Origin: Brenneria alni
GTDB taxonomy: Bacteria > Pseudomonadota > Gammaproteobacteria > Enterobacterales > Enterobacteriaceae
Direction: 5' to 3'
Length of the DNA stretch: 64,000 nt
Assembly: GCF_003666245.1 (NCBI RefSeq)
Contig: NZ_MJLZ01000002.1
Coordinates: 124,001 to 188,000, forward strand
Made by a program: the position numbers and the translations under genes. How positions within the stretch are numbered: the first letter of the stretch is position 1; each line of letters begins with the position of its first letter. The notes under the pieces were generated by a model. That model was not told the DNA's origin, made no database searches, and saw only the letters and a list, made by a program, of their open reading frames with translations. This document shows, one piece after another, positions 56,264 through 64,000 of this stretch.

Positions 56264-57229
56264 TTATTTTTTACAACTTACTTGGTAAAAATATTTACTA
56301 ACTTCAGGGTCTTGCATATTTTCTCTTGTCGCAATGACAAAAGGCAGCAAGTTGTCATGAGGGACGGCGTCGCGGTTAATTTGCTTACGTACCAGTTGTG
56401 CCGCAAGTTTCACCGCCTGATAACCCATTTCGTAAGGTTGCTGGATTATCAGCGCATCATAGATCCCATCTTTTAAATCACGGATCTGTTGTGGATCGCC
56501 GTCGAACGAAATCAGTTTTACCGTACCGCGCTTACCGGCTTCTATAATGGCCGAGGATGCGCCTGTCGCCGCAGCAGAGTGGGTAACATAAATCCCTTTT
56601 AAATCCGGGTTGGCCTGCAAGGCCGCAGCAACTTGCTGGGCCGCCTTGGTCGAACTGGTCTCCGGGTAAATCACCGGCAGCAGCTTGGCGTTGGAAAATT
56701 CTTTGCCGTAGGTATCGACAAACCCTTTCACTCTGGCATCAATATCCGGCAGGCCGGGCCTCATTCCAACGGCCAGAAAGGCCCCGCTTGTACCGGCGAT
56801 TTCCGACATGGCTTTGGCCGCCGCAACGCCGCCCAGATAGTGATTGGACTGGATGCTTTGCGTTTCTACCGGCATATTCAGCGGCGCATCAACGGTAATC
56901 ACTGGCGTACCTTTGGCTTCCAGGTTTTTGACCTGATTTATCAAGGCATTTCCATCGGTGGGCGCAAGGACAATGGCGTTGGGATTGAGTTGCAGCGCCG
57001 CATCGATAAACGGCTGTTGCAACGAGATATCCCAATCCGGCGGCCCGTTCCAGCTTAATTTAACGTTAAATTCCTTTGCTGCGTTTTCGGCGCCGCACTG
57101 CATGGTGGAATAGAATGGGATCCCTACCTGTCCGGGCAAAAATGCCACCGAAACCGGTTGTTCCGCCAGGGCGGATACCGATAAAGACGCTAATAATGCA
57201 GCAAGTGGCGTAGCTAAACGAATATTCAT
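56264..57229 (-). CDS. Periplasmic sugar-binding protein (ribose/rhizopine type)
   Basis: 321 aa, PBP1/RbsB-like. Signal peptide MNIRLATPLAALLASLSVSALA. LPGQVGIPFYSTMQCGAENAA, AIVLAPTDGNALINQVK, DAPLNMPVETQSIQSNHYLGG, and LISFDGDPQQIRDLKDG lines follow the family pattern. The ligand is not certain; relatives bind pentoses, myo-inositol or autoinducer-like sugars. Confidence 0.92.
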   Translation of the reverse strand: MNIRLATPLAALLASLSVSALAEQPVSVAFLPGQVGIPFYSTMQCGAENAAKEFNVKLSWNGPPDWDISLQQPFIDAALQLNPNAIVLAPTDGNALINQVKNLEAKGTPVITVDAPLNMPVETQSIQSNHYLGGVAAAKAMSEIAGTSGAFLAVGMRPGLPDIDARVKGFVDTYGKEFSNAKLLPVIYPETSSTKAAQQVAAALQANPDLKGIYVTHSAAATGASSAIIEAGKRGTVKLISFDGDPQQIRDLKDGIYDALIIQQPYEMGYQAVKLAAQLVRKQINRDAVPHDNLLPFVIATRENMQDPEVSKYFYQVSCKK

Positions 57230-57261
57230 TGCTGACTTCCTTATGCGTGACGATAAATAAG

Positions 57262-58326
57262 TTAAAGACTGCGCTGACGATTACGTTGATCGATATAAAC
57301 GGCCACAATGACTATGAACCCGACAACAATTAACTGATAAAAGGAATCCAGTCCCATAATGACGAGCCCTGTACTTAATACCACCGGGATCAGGGTTCCG
57401 ATAAGGGTTCCCTGCACCGAGGCAATGCCGCCAAACAGGCTGGTTCCGCCAATAACCGCAGCGGCTATGGCCTGTAAGCTATCGGTCTGGTGTCCGCCGA
57501 TATTGGTGGTGGCGAATCGGGAAATATCCAACATGGCGGCAATACCGCACAGCAGCCCCATTAAGCTGAATAAGACCAGCTTGTGACTCATGACATCAAT
57601 CCCCGCCCGCTGGGCTGCATTCGCCGAAGAGCCTACCGCCAGCGTATGTATGCCAAAGCGGGTTTTCGCCAACACAAACCAGAGTAAGAACACAATGGTT
57701 AACGATAACACCACTGGCAGCGGGATCAGGCCAGCGATGCGATAGGTCGCAAAAGAAGTCTGCAACGTACGCGGGATATTGGGCACGTTCGCGCCGTGGG
57801 TTATCACCAGCGCAATGCCCAGCCCGATAGTCGTCGTGGCCAGCGTAACCAAAAACGAACTCAGCTTAAGGCGGGTTACCAGTAGCCCATTGACAGTACC
57901 AAATATTACTCCGCTCAGTATGGCGACCAAAATGCTGCAGACGATAGCCACAGGCAGATGTGGATACTCGCCCATGGCCACCTCATCAGCGCTTCCAGCG
58001 AGAGCGGTAATAGTTTTTGCCGCTAAAATCGAAGAAAGCACAACATTGGCGCCGATCGACAGGTCAAATTCACGTGCGCCCAATAGAAAGGTCATTCCCA
58101 CCGCCAGCAGCACCAACTGTGACGCATTCAGGGCGATAGTGAAAAAATTGCTCACGCTAAAAAAAGCATTATTGGGGGAAATCAGCGAAAAAACCGCCAC
58201 CATACTCAATAATATCAATAACATCCAAAAGGAGGTCGCATCAGTCAACCGCGAAAACCAGGTTGAGTTGTCACCGTGATCATGCTGTGGCGCAGCGGGT
58301 GGGTGCTGCTCGGGAACCGTACTCAT
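57262..58326 (-). CDS. Sugar ABC transporter permease (RbsC type)
   Basis: CUT2-family inner-membrane permease, 354 aa with about ten helices. ASQLVLLAVGMTFLLGAREFDLSIGANVVL and GTVNGLLVTRLKLSSFLVTLAT are the family signatures, and the EAA-like loop is SSANAAQRAGIDVMSHK. A His-rich N-terminal tail (PPAAPQHDHGDN) precedes the first helix. The start overlaps the ATPase stop by 4 bp. Confidence 0.93.
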   Translation of the reverse strand: MSTVPEQHPPAAPQHDHGDNSTWFSRLTDATSFWMLLILLSMVAVFSLISPNNAFFSVSNFFTIALNASQLVLLAVGMTFLLGAREFDLSIGANVVLSSILAAKTITALAGSADEVAMGEYPHLPVAIVCSILVAILSGVIFGTVNGLLVTRLKLSSFLVTLATTTIGLGIALVITHGANVPNIPRTLQTSFATYRIAGLIPLPVVLSLTIVFLLWFVLAKTRFGIHTLAVGSSANAAQRAGIDVMSHKLVLFSLMGLLCGIAAMLDISRFATTNIGGHQTDSLQAIAAAVIGGTSLFGGIASVQGTLIGTLIPVVLSTGLVIMGLDSFYQLIVVGFIVIVAVYIDQRNRQRSL

Positions 58327-59147
58327 ATTGTGCTCTCCTTTGCGCCAAGCATAACGTCAACAATATCGCGTACCGTGACCTGAGACGGCGTCAGGTTGGC
58401 AATGGCTACTCCCTGGCGCATAACGACAATACGGTCAGCAATTTCCAGCACCTGCGGCAAATCATGCGAAATCAGCAGAACGGCAAGATTGCGACCGGCG
58501 GCGACCCGAATCGCCTGATAAACCATATCGCGCTGACGGGAACCCAACGCCGCGGTAGGCTCATCGAGCAAAATCGCGTGGCGTGCCCATTTTATCGCCC
58601 TGGCAATGGCAACGCCCTGACGCTGCCCGCCGGAAAGGCTTTGCGCGGTTGCCCGGTAGGTTTTCAGCTTCACGCCCAATTCACTGAGCGTATCCGTCGT
58701 GCTGTCGAGCATGGATTTGCGGTCCAACATGCCAAGCACGCCGCGCCAGCCGGGGGCTTTCAACTCACGGCCCAGAAAGACGTTTTCCGCCACCGACAGA
58801 TCAGGCGCCAGCGCCAGATCCTGATAAACCGTTTCGATGCCATAATGTTGAGCATCTTGCGTGGAGCGCAGCCGGACTTCTTTGCCATTGATGCACAGTT
58901 GTCCCTGGTCGGGAATATGCTCGCCACACAGAACCTTCATGAAGGTTGATTTCCCTGCGCCGTTATCTCCGACCACTGCGGTGATTTCACCGCGAAACAA
59001 GGATATCGATACGCCGCGTAGTACGTTTAAGGAACCGAAATTCTTAACGATATTGATGGCTTCCAGAGCAGTTTGCCGCTGCTGCGTCAGACCGAAAGTA
59101 TCACCCGCTGCTAACGATGATGACAGTTCAGTGTGGTCGTTTTGCAT
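58323..59147 (-). CDS. Sugar ABC transporter ATPase, single-domain CUT2 type
   Basis: 274 aa with one nucleotide-binding domain: Walker A GDNGAGKST, signature LSGGQRQGVAIARA, Walker B AILLDEPTAALG. CUT2 ATPases such as RbsA normally have two fused domains; this one resembles the FrcA-like half-size group and would act as a dimer. The start MQNDHTEL follows AGGGG. First gene of the ATPase-permease-binding protein-SDR operon under the LacI operator. Confidence 0.92.
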   Translation of the reverse strand: MQNDHTELSSSLAAGDTFGLTQQRQTALEAINIVKNFGSLNVLRGVSISLFRGEITAVVGDNGAGKSTFMKVLCGEHIPDQGQLCINGKEVRLRSTQDAQHYGIETVYQDLALAPDLSVAENVFLGRELKAPGWRGVLGMLDRKSMLDSTTDTLSELGVKLKTYRATAQSLSGGQRQGVAIARAIKWARHAILLDEPTAALGSRQRDMVYQAIRVAAGRNLAVLLISHDLPQVLEIADRIVVMRQGVAIANLTPSQVTVRDIVDVMLGAKESTI

Positions 59148-59208
59148 TTTCAGGCCCCTGTACTGGTGGGTGAAAAAGTCTGAAAGAAACACCGTTAAGA
59201 ACATCGAT

Positions 59209-59260
59209 TAACGTAATCGATTACGTTACTATAATTACTGACGGGAAATTGAACTGTCAA
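59209..59260 (-). promoter_or_regulatory. Promoter and LacI operator of the transporter operon
   Basis: TAACGTAATCGATTACGTTA (59209-59228) is a perfect 20-bp palindrome of the LacI/GalR kind with a central CG. On the minus strand a consensus -35 TTGACA (59260-59255) and a -10-like TAATTATAG lie just before it, so a bound repressor would block transcription towards the ATPase gene. It also lies upstream of lacI. Confidence 0.85.
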
Positions 59261-59349
59261 GCATTATTATAATTTATGTATTGGACTCGTTCGGTTTGCC
59301 GATTTTAGGTTTGCCACGCTGTGACGTTAATTCACACAGGAGACATTGA

Positions 59350-60402
59350 GTGAAGGGGCAAAAGAAAATTACCATGCAGGATGTCGCCAGGGAAGCCGCG
59401 GTATCGTCGGCTACCGTATCCCGTGTATTGGCGGGATTTAAAGGCGCGACGTCGGAAGCCACCGCCGAGCGTGTGTTGCAAGCGGCCAGGCGTCTGGGCT
59501 ATGTGGTCAATTCCGTAGCGGCCAGTCTGCGCAAAGAGAAAACCTTTTCGGTAGGTCTGATTCTGGCCGATATTTCCAACCCTTTTTTCGGCGGTCTGGC
59601 GCGGGGCGTGGAAAATACTCTGAAATCTGAGGGTTTCAGCGTGTTATTGGCCAATACCGACAACGACGTTACGGAAGAAAAAAGACTGCTGCGACTGATG
59701 ATGGAAAAACAGGTCGACGCGGTGATTATGTCCAGTTCAGCCAGCAAGAATGACCATATCCTCGATGCCGTAGCGCGGGGTATGCATATCGTACTGGTTG
59801 ATACTGAGCTTAAAGATGTCCCGGTTGATACCGTTGTGGTGGATAACCAGCAGGCCGCCAAAAAAGCAGTAGATTATCTGATTGATCTCGGCCACAGGAA
59901 TATCGCCATCATCACCGGTAAACAGCAGGCTTCGTTCGATCAGGAGCGGCTTGAGGGATACCGGGAAGCGTTTAATGCCAGGGGCATCGCGATTTGCGAG
60001 GATCTTATCTTTTCCAGTGATTCCACCTATTTGGGTGGACGCCATGCCATTAAAACGCTTATCAGGCAGGCCCCCTCCATCACTGCCTTTTTCGCCACCA
60101 ACAATCTGATGACCATCGGCGCGCTGAGTGAAATTCTGGCGCAGGGATTCACTATTCCGCAGGATTTTTCGCTAATCGGCTTTGATGACATGGAATGGTA
60201 TCCGATTTTTAAACCAGCCATTACCGCCATCAGCCAACCGATATATCAACTGGGCATCATTGCGGCGCAACGTTTACTGAATACATTGCTAAGTGAACAA
60301 CCTTTATCGCCGGAGAGGATCGTACTCAACACAGAATTGATTATTCGGGACAGCGCATCTCCACCTTCGCTATCAATACCTTCCGTGACGGAGAGAAAAT
60401 AA
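59350..60402 (+). CDS. LacI-family transcriptional regulator
   Basis: 350 aa. The HTH (residues 8-27) reads TMQDVAREAAVSSATVSRVL, with hinge helix VNSVAASLRKEK. The PBP1-like effector domain starts VGLILADISNPFFGGLARGV and includes GFDDMEWYPIFKPAITAI. The start is GTG at 59350 with AGGAG upstream. The last base of the stop overlaps the lactonase ATG. It is the natural candidate to bind the palindromes at 59209 and 61904. Confidence 0.93.
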   Translation: MKGQKKITMQDVAREAAVSSATVSRVLAGFKGATSEATAERVLQAARRLGYVVNSVAASLRKEKTFSVGLILADISNPFFGGLARGVENTLKSEGFSVLLANTDNDVTEEKRLLRLMMEKQVDAVIMSSSASKNDHILDAVARGMHIVLVDTELKDVPVDTVVVDNQQAAKKAVDYLIDLGHRNIAIITGKQQASFDQERLEGYREAFNARGIAICEDLIFSSDSTYLGGRHAIKTLIRQAPSITAFFATNNLMTIGALSEILAQGFTIPQDFSLIGFDDMEWYPIFKPAITAISQPIYQLGIIAAQRLLNTLLSEQPLSPERIVLNTELIIRDSASPPSLSIPSVTERK

Positions 60403-61256
60403 TGCCCAATTTTCCACTGGTTGATGCCCATGTGCATTTTTACGATCAACAGCAACTCAATTATCCCTGGCTTACCGCTGTACCGGCGATTCAGGGAAGT
60501 TATCTGCCTGATGATTTTACCCGCGCCAGCCGGGGCGTCGACGTGGAGAAACTGGTGTTTGTCGAGGTGGACGTCGCAGACGAACAACGGCTGGATGAGG
60601 TTCGGTTTGTTGAAAAACTCATTGGTTCGGAACCGCGTATAGCGGCGCTGGTGGCGTCGGCGGCGGTGGAAAGCGGGGCTGCTGTGGAAGCGGAGCTGGA
60701 ACGTCTGTCGGCAATCGGCACGGTGCATGGCATCCGTCGTCTTATTCAGTATCACCGGGATGCCGATTATTGTTTGCGCCCGGGTTTTATTAAAGGCGTC
60801 CGGCGTCTGGCACGTTTTGACCTGAGTTTTGATCTGTGTATCCGCCACGATCAACTGGCCAGCGCAACCGAACTGGTGCGGCGCTGCCCAGAGGTGAATT
60901 TTATCCTTGATCATATTGCCAAGCCGGGTATTGCCACGGGTTTGAAAGAACCCTGGATGAGTGAAATCAAAGCGATAGCGGCATTGCCGAATGTTGTGTG
61001 CAAAATTACCGGCGTGGCGACCGAAGCCCATCACCAGAACTGGACGGTGGATGAAATCCGACCCTATATCGCCCACGTGATTGAGCATTTTGGTTTTGAA
61101 AAAATCATCTTCGCCAGTGACTGGCCGGTGATGAATATGGCTATCGATTATAGCCGCTGGGTCAATATCATGGATGAGATATTACGCGGTAGCAGCGAGC
61201 ATGAGCTTCGACAATTTTATTGCGAAAATGCCACGCGCACATACCGTCTGGGGTAA
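60402..61256 (+). CDS. Amidohydrolase-2 family lactonase (fucono/rhamnono-lactonase-like)
   Basis: TIM-barrel hydrolase, 284 aa, PF04909 type. The metal motif DAHVHFYD is at residues 8-15, KLVFVEVDVADEQ and GIRRLIQYH follow, then ILDHIAKPG and FASDWPVMN with the catalytic Asp. Relatives hydrolyse L-fucono-1,5-lactone, L-rhamnono-lactone or 2-pyrone-4,6-dicarboxylate. Coupled to lacI (TAATG). With the NAD-type SDR it forms a dehydrogenase-lactonase pair. Confidence 0.88.
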   Translation: MPNFPLVDAHVHFYDQQQLNYPWLTAVPAIQGSYLPDDFTRASRGVDVEKLVFVEVDVADEQRLDEVRFVEKLIGSEPRIAALVASAAVESGAAVEAELERLSAIGTVHGIRRLIQYHRDADYCLRPGFIKGVRRLARFDLSFDLCIRHDQLASATELVRRCPEVNFILDHIAKPGIATGLKEPWMSEIKAIAALPNVVCKITGVATEAHHQNWTVDEIRPYIAHVIEHFGFEKIIFASDWPVMNMAIDYSRWVNIMDEILRGSSEHELRQFYCENATRTYRLG

Positions 61257-61311
61257 GCACGCATTAGCCGGGCAGAGCGGTGAATAACGATGATGGAAGC
61301 ACTCACGGGAA

Positions 61312-61764
61312 TTAGCGGCGGTAGGCGGCGCGTAGCGACATCAGTATATGCCCCAGCCTGTTATCGCCTTCACCCTGATATTCCCCCCAAAAACGGGCAA
61401 TTTCGTTATCCACCGGCGACCATTCCACTAATCGACGTTCGCCGGTGGACAATAGCAGATCTTTAAAATCCGGCGACTGGTCAAATTTAGCCTGTACCAG
61501 TGCGGTCATTAACGAAATATGATGTTCAGCCCAACCGGGAACGGTTTCCTGCTCGGTTAGCGCATCGCCGCAAATCGCCGCCATCTCCGGGGTTGGCGCC
61601 TGCATCAACCAACGACGCATTACCGGATGCCGTGCTTTTGCCGCCTGATAGGCATGTTCGGGCGTGGCATACTCCTCGCCATTAAATACCACGGGACGGG
61701 GATGTAAGTTGCTGAATATGCAATATTCTCCGTGGCGGGGATCATAAAAATGGATATCATTCAT
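61312..61764 (-). CDS. NADAR-family protein (YbiA-like)
   Basis: 150 aa. NADAR fold: FYDPRHGEYCIFSNLHPRPV, EYATPEHAYQAAKA, and the C-terminal EWSPVDNEIARFWGEYQGEGDNRLGHILM. E. coli YbiA splits the N-glycosidic bond of reactive riboflavin intermediates; other NADAR proteins remove ADP-ribose from nucleic acid. It sits on the opposite strand between the lactonase and dehydratase genes and looks unrelated to the catabolic pathway. Confidence 0.9.
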   Translation of the reverse strand: MNDIHFYDPRHGEYCIFSNLHPRPVVFNGEEYATPEHAYQAAKARHPVMRRWLMQAPTPEMAAICGDALTEQETVPGWAEHHISLMTALVQAKFDQSPDFKDLLLSTGERRLVEWSPVDNEIARFWGEYQGEGDNRLGHILMSLRAAYRR

Positions 61765-61868
61765 TAGGTTTACCTGACTTATTGATTATTAAAATAAATT
61801 AATGCTGGCGAAAATTTTCCCTGGATGTGGGTCATTGTTGCAACCATTGAAGAGAATGTGCATCGTAC

Positions 61869-61921
61869 TTGTCAACACTTCTGATTCTATGCATAAATGA
61901 GGCAACGTAATCGATTACTTT
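61869..61921 (+). promoter_or_regulatory. Promoter and second LacI operator, before the PLP dehydratase gene
   Basis: AACGTAATCGATTACTTT (61904-61921) shares 16 of 18 bases with the operator at 59209-59228. A -35 TTGTCA (61869-61874) and -10 CATAAA (61892-61897), 17 bp apart, lie directly before it. This places the dehydratase in the same LacI regulon. Confidence 0.75.
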
Positions 61922-61937
61922 CCCATAAGGGTACAGA

Positions 61938-62876
61938 ATGATTTCTCTTTCCGATATAAAAAATGCGGCTGAACGTATTGCGCCATACATCAGACAAACC
62001 CCTTTGTTGCAAGCGACTTGCGTATCGAAAAAAATCACCGAGGCGGAACTGTGGCTTAAACTTGAATGCCTGCAACCTACAGGTTCATTTAAGGTTCGCG
62101 GGGCAACCAACTGTTTACTGACGACGCCTGATACGGAAATACAACGCGGTATCGTTACCGCATCCGGCGGCAATCATGGCCTGGCGGTGGCGCGTGCCGC
62201 ATCTATGGCTGGCGTGCCGGCGACTATTTTTGTTCCCCGCACCACCAGTGAGGCAAAATTAATCAAACTCGCCGCGTGGGGAGCGACGGTAAAAGTGGAG
62301 GGCAGCGTCTGGGACGAGGCCAACAACAGCGCACTGGCATTTGCCGCCGAACATCAATGCGCCTATTTTCATCCTTTTGCCAATCCGGCGGTAATGGCTG
62401 GTCAGGGGACTCTGGCGCTTGAAATACTCAACGAATTGCCGGATTTGGATGTGATTCTGGTGGCTATCGGCGGCGGTGGGCTGATATCGGGGATAGCGTC
62501 CGCCTTAAAGGCGTTAAAACCCGCCGTGCGCATTATCGGCATTGAACCGGAAGGGGCGCCGACTTTGTACGCCAGTTTGCAGGCCGGGCAGGTTGTTACT
62601 CTGCCTGAGATTACGACGGCTGTCGCCACGATGGCTTGTGGTCGTACCGATCAGTCTATCTTTGACGTGGTGCGGCAATCGGTGGATGAGATCGTACTGG
62701 TTTCGGATCAGGAAATGCTTGAGGCCGCTCGCTGGTTGTGGTTTGAAACCGGTCTGGCCGCCGACCTCAGCGGAGCGGCAGCGGCAGCGGCGTTACGTGC
62801 CGGTAAAGTCCGTCAGCAACCTGGTATTAAGGCCTGCGCCCTGGTATGCGGTTCGGGTCAGGAAGGGATCGGCTGA
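61938..62876 (+). CDS. PLP-dependent threonine/serine dehydratase-like enzyme
   Basis: Fold-type II PLP enzyme, 312 aa without an ACT domain. Schiff-base Lys in PTGSFKVRGA, phosphate loop VAIGGGGLISGIASAL, SGGNHGLAVARAA, and the C-terminal VCGSGQEG. It deaminates a beta-hydroxy amino acid to a 2-keto product; the substrate is open. AAGGGTAC lies before the ATG. Its own copy of the LacI operator ties it to the sugar transporter, SDR and lactonase, which would be odd for plain threonine degradation and suggests an amino-sugar acid substrate (inference). Confidence 0.9.
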   Translation: MISLSDIKNAAERIAPYIRQTPLLQATCVSKKITEAELWLKLECLQPTGSFKVRGATNCLLTTPDTEIQRGIVTASGGNHGLAVARAASMAGVPATIFVPRTTSEAKLIKLAAWGATVKVEGSVWDEANNSALAFAAEHQCAYFHPFANPAVMAGQGTLALEILNELPDLDVILVAIGGGGLISGIASALKALKPAVRIIGIEPEGAPTLYASLQAGQVVTLPEITTAVATMACGRTDQSIFDVVRQSVDEIVLVSDQEMLEAARWLWFETGLAADLSGAAAAAALRAGKVRQQPGIKACALVCGSGQEGIG

Positions 62877-62919
62877 TTATGATTTTCCTGCCGATATCGG
62901 AGGACAGTTATCCGCAGCG

Positions 62920-64000
62920 TCAGGATTTTTGGTACTGACGGAAGCGTTGCTGCAACTGGCGCAGTTGATCGATACGGGCGTCGTAGCGTGCCTGTTCCAG
63001 ACTACCGAGTTTTACCAGTGAGCTGGCGTTGCTCAGTAAACGAATAGACTGATCGAGCTGCCCGTTCAACGCCAGGCTTTCAGCACGGGCGGATAATTCT
63101 TCCGCACGCGATCCCTGAGCGGCTGAGGCCTGAGCCAGCAAATCCCAGCCGTTGGGATCGTCTGCATGGGCGTAGGTGTAGCGATAGAGAATTTTGCTTG
63201 CGGCGGCAGGTTGTTTCCCTTCAACGTAGGCGTTGGCCAGATTGAGCTGGAGCACAGGGTTAGTCTGTACCCCCGGTGCTTTTTGCAGCCGGGCGATCGC
63301 CTGTGCGGCGCGGTTCTGCCCCAGATCGATGTCGGTCATTAAATCCAGGAACCAGGGGTTGTCAGGGGCGCTGTCCAGCAAGGGCTGCAACACCTTGCGC
63401 GCCTCATCGTATTTTTTGGCCTGATAAAAACGGATCGCCTGACCGTATTTGGCCGCCAGTTGCTCACGTACGTTTCCCTTTGCCCAGGCATCCAGTAAGT
63501 CATCGCTCAACGGTCTTTCTGCTGAACCATACATGCCAAAGGTGCGCACTTTGGCAAACAGGAAATCCTGCGAGGATTGCACCGGCGTGGCGCGCATCTG
63601 ATTGGCGCGGTTGCGGGCATCGGACAGACGGCTTTCAGGCAAGGGGTGAGTGAGCAATATTTCCGGTGGTTTCGATGTATATCGTGACTGATCAGCCAGT
63701 TTTTGCAGGAAATTCGGCATGGCATGTGGGTCGAAGCCAGCACGCTGTAGCACCTGAAGGCCAATACGATCCGCTTCCTGTTCGTTGGCCTGCGTGAAGG
63801 TAATCATTCCCTGCTGCGCGCCCGCTATCGTTCCGCTAAGGGCCGCCATACCCAACTGAGGATTGGCCATTGCCAGCAGAATAGCGCCCAGCGCGCCTAC
63901 CCAGGCCAGCGGCGCATTACGCTGTTGTGACTCCATGGTGCGTGCCAGATGGCGTTGCGTTACGTGCGAAATTTCATGCGCTAATACGGAAGCCAGCTCG
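62920..64000 (-). CDS. bepA: Periplasmic chaperone/metalloprotease BepA (N-terminal part beyond the window)
   Basis: M48 peptidase with C-terminal TPR domain that checks LptD and BAM assembly. The visible 360 codons start in the zinc motif HEISH (from [15 protein letters not shown]), continue with [17 protein letters not shown] (third zinc ligand Glu) and HPLPESRL, and end in TPR repeats and [14 protein letters not shown]. The signal peptide and first about 130 residues lie outside. In E. coli arsC (yfgD) sits between hda and bepA; it is absent here, replaced by the catabolic island. Confidence 0.96.
   Translation of the reverse strand, partial: ELASVLAHEISHVTQRHLARTMESQQRNAPLAWVGALGAILLAMANPQLGMAALSGTIAGAQQGMITFTQANEQEADRIGLQVLQRAGFDPHAMPNFLQKLADQSRYTSKPPEILLTHPLPESRLSDARNRANQMRATPVQSSQDFLFAKVRTFGMYGSAERPLSDDLLDAWAKGNVREQLAAKYGQAIRFYQAKKYDEARKVLQPLLDSAPDNPWFLDLMTDIDLGQNRAAQAIARLQKAPGVQTNPVLQLNLANAYVEGKQPAAASKILYRYTYAHADDPNGWDLLAQASAAQGSRAEELSARAESLALNGQLDQSIRLLSNASSLVKLGSLEQARYDARIDQLRQLQQRFRQYQKS

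Overview
The window looks like chromosomal DNA of an enterobacterium, most likely a soft-rot or tree-pathogen relative (Pectobacteriaceae: Brenneria, Dickeya, Pectobacterium, Lonsdalea). The basis is near-E. coli protein sequences for core genes (ubiG, gyrA, nrdAB, rcsBCD, menFDHBCE, purMN, upp, uraA, hda), together with a clade III catalase and ERIC-like and other dispersed intergenic repeats of a kind I associate with that family. The genus is an inference. I see no rRNA, tRNA, CRISPR array, prophage or insertion sequence.

Layout. (1) 1-4403: copA (cut by the left edge), cueR, ybbJ, qmcA, with a textbook CueR operator. (2) 4569-10339: an accessory block with a Ser-rich orphan protein, a nitrate/sulfonate-type ABC transporter, an amidase and an unusual MerR-type HTH fused to a hydrolase-like domain that has lost its catalytic Cys. 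(3) 10354-18287: yfaE, nrdB, nrdA, ubiG, gyrA, with NrdR boxes and a repeat-rich nrdA-nrdB spacer. (4) 18404-25994: the Rcs phosphorelay (rcsC facing rcsB and rcsD) and an MFS gene placed directly upstream of rcsD. (5) 26232-33344: the menaquinone operon menFDHBCE. (6) 33361-36900: katA, yfaZ, yfaY. (7) 37117-42598: ybbN, ybbO and tesA, divergent from ybbA-ybbP. (8) 42632-50305: speG, a Fur-controlled TonB receptor and binding protein, and a soluble hybrid kinase with an HD-GYP response regulator. (9) 50421-55298: purN and purM, divergent from upp, uraA, a small membrane ORF and hda (CTG start). (10) 55402-62876: a catabolic island (CUT2-type sugar ABC transporter, SDR dehydrogenase, LacI regulator, lactonase-type amidohydrolase, PLP dehydratase) with two copies of the same palindromic operator; a NADAR gene sits inside it. 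(11) bepA, cut by the right edge.

Compared with E. coli, blocks from three distant map positions are joined here. The ybb cluster is split, with qmcA at 4 kb and ybbN at 37 kb, and the hda-bepA neighbourhood is interrupted by the catabolic island.

The most notable points are: the pseudo-enzyme regulator at 9542-10339; the LacI-linked dehydrogenase, lactonase and PLP dehydratase set, which could oxidise an amino sugar; tandem terminator-like repeats directly in front of both nrdB and upp; an ERIC-like element that extends RcsD by 54 residues next to a duplicated rcsB start; and a 42-residue membrane ORF that links uraA and hda through overlapping stop and start codons.
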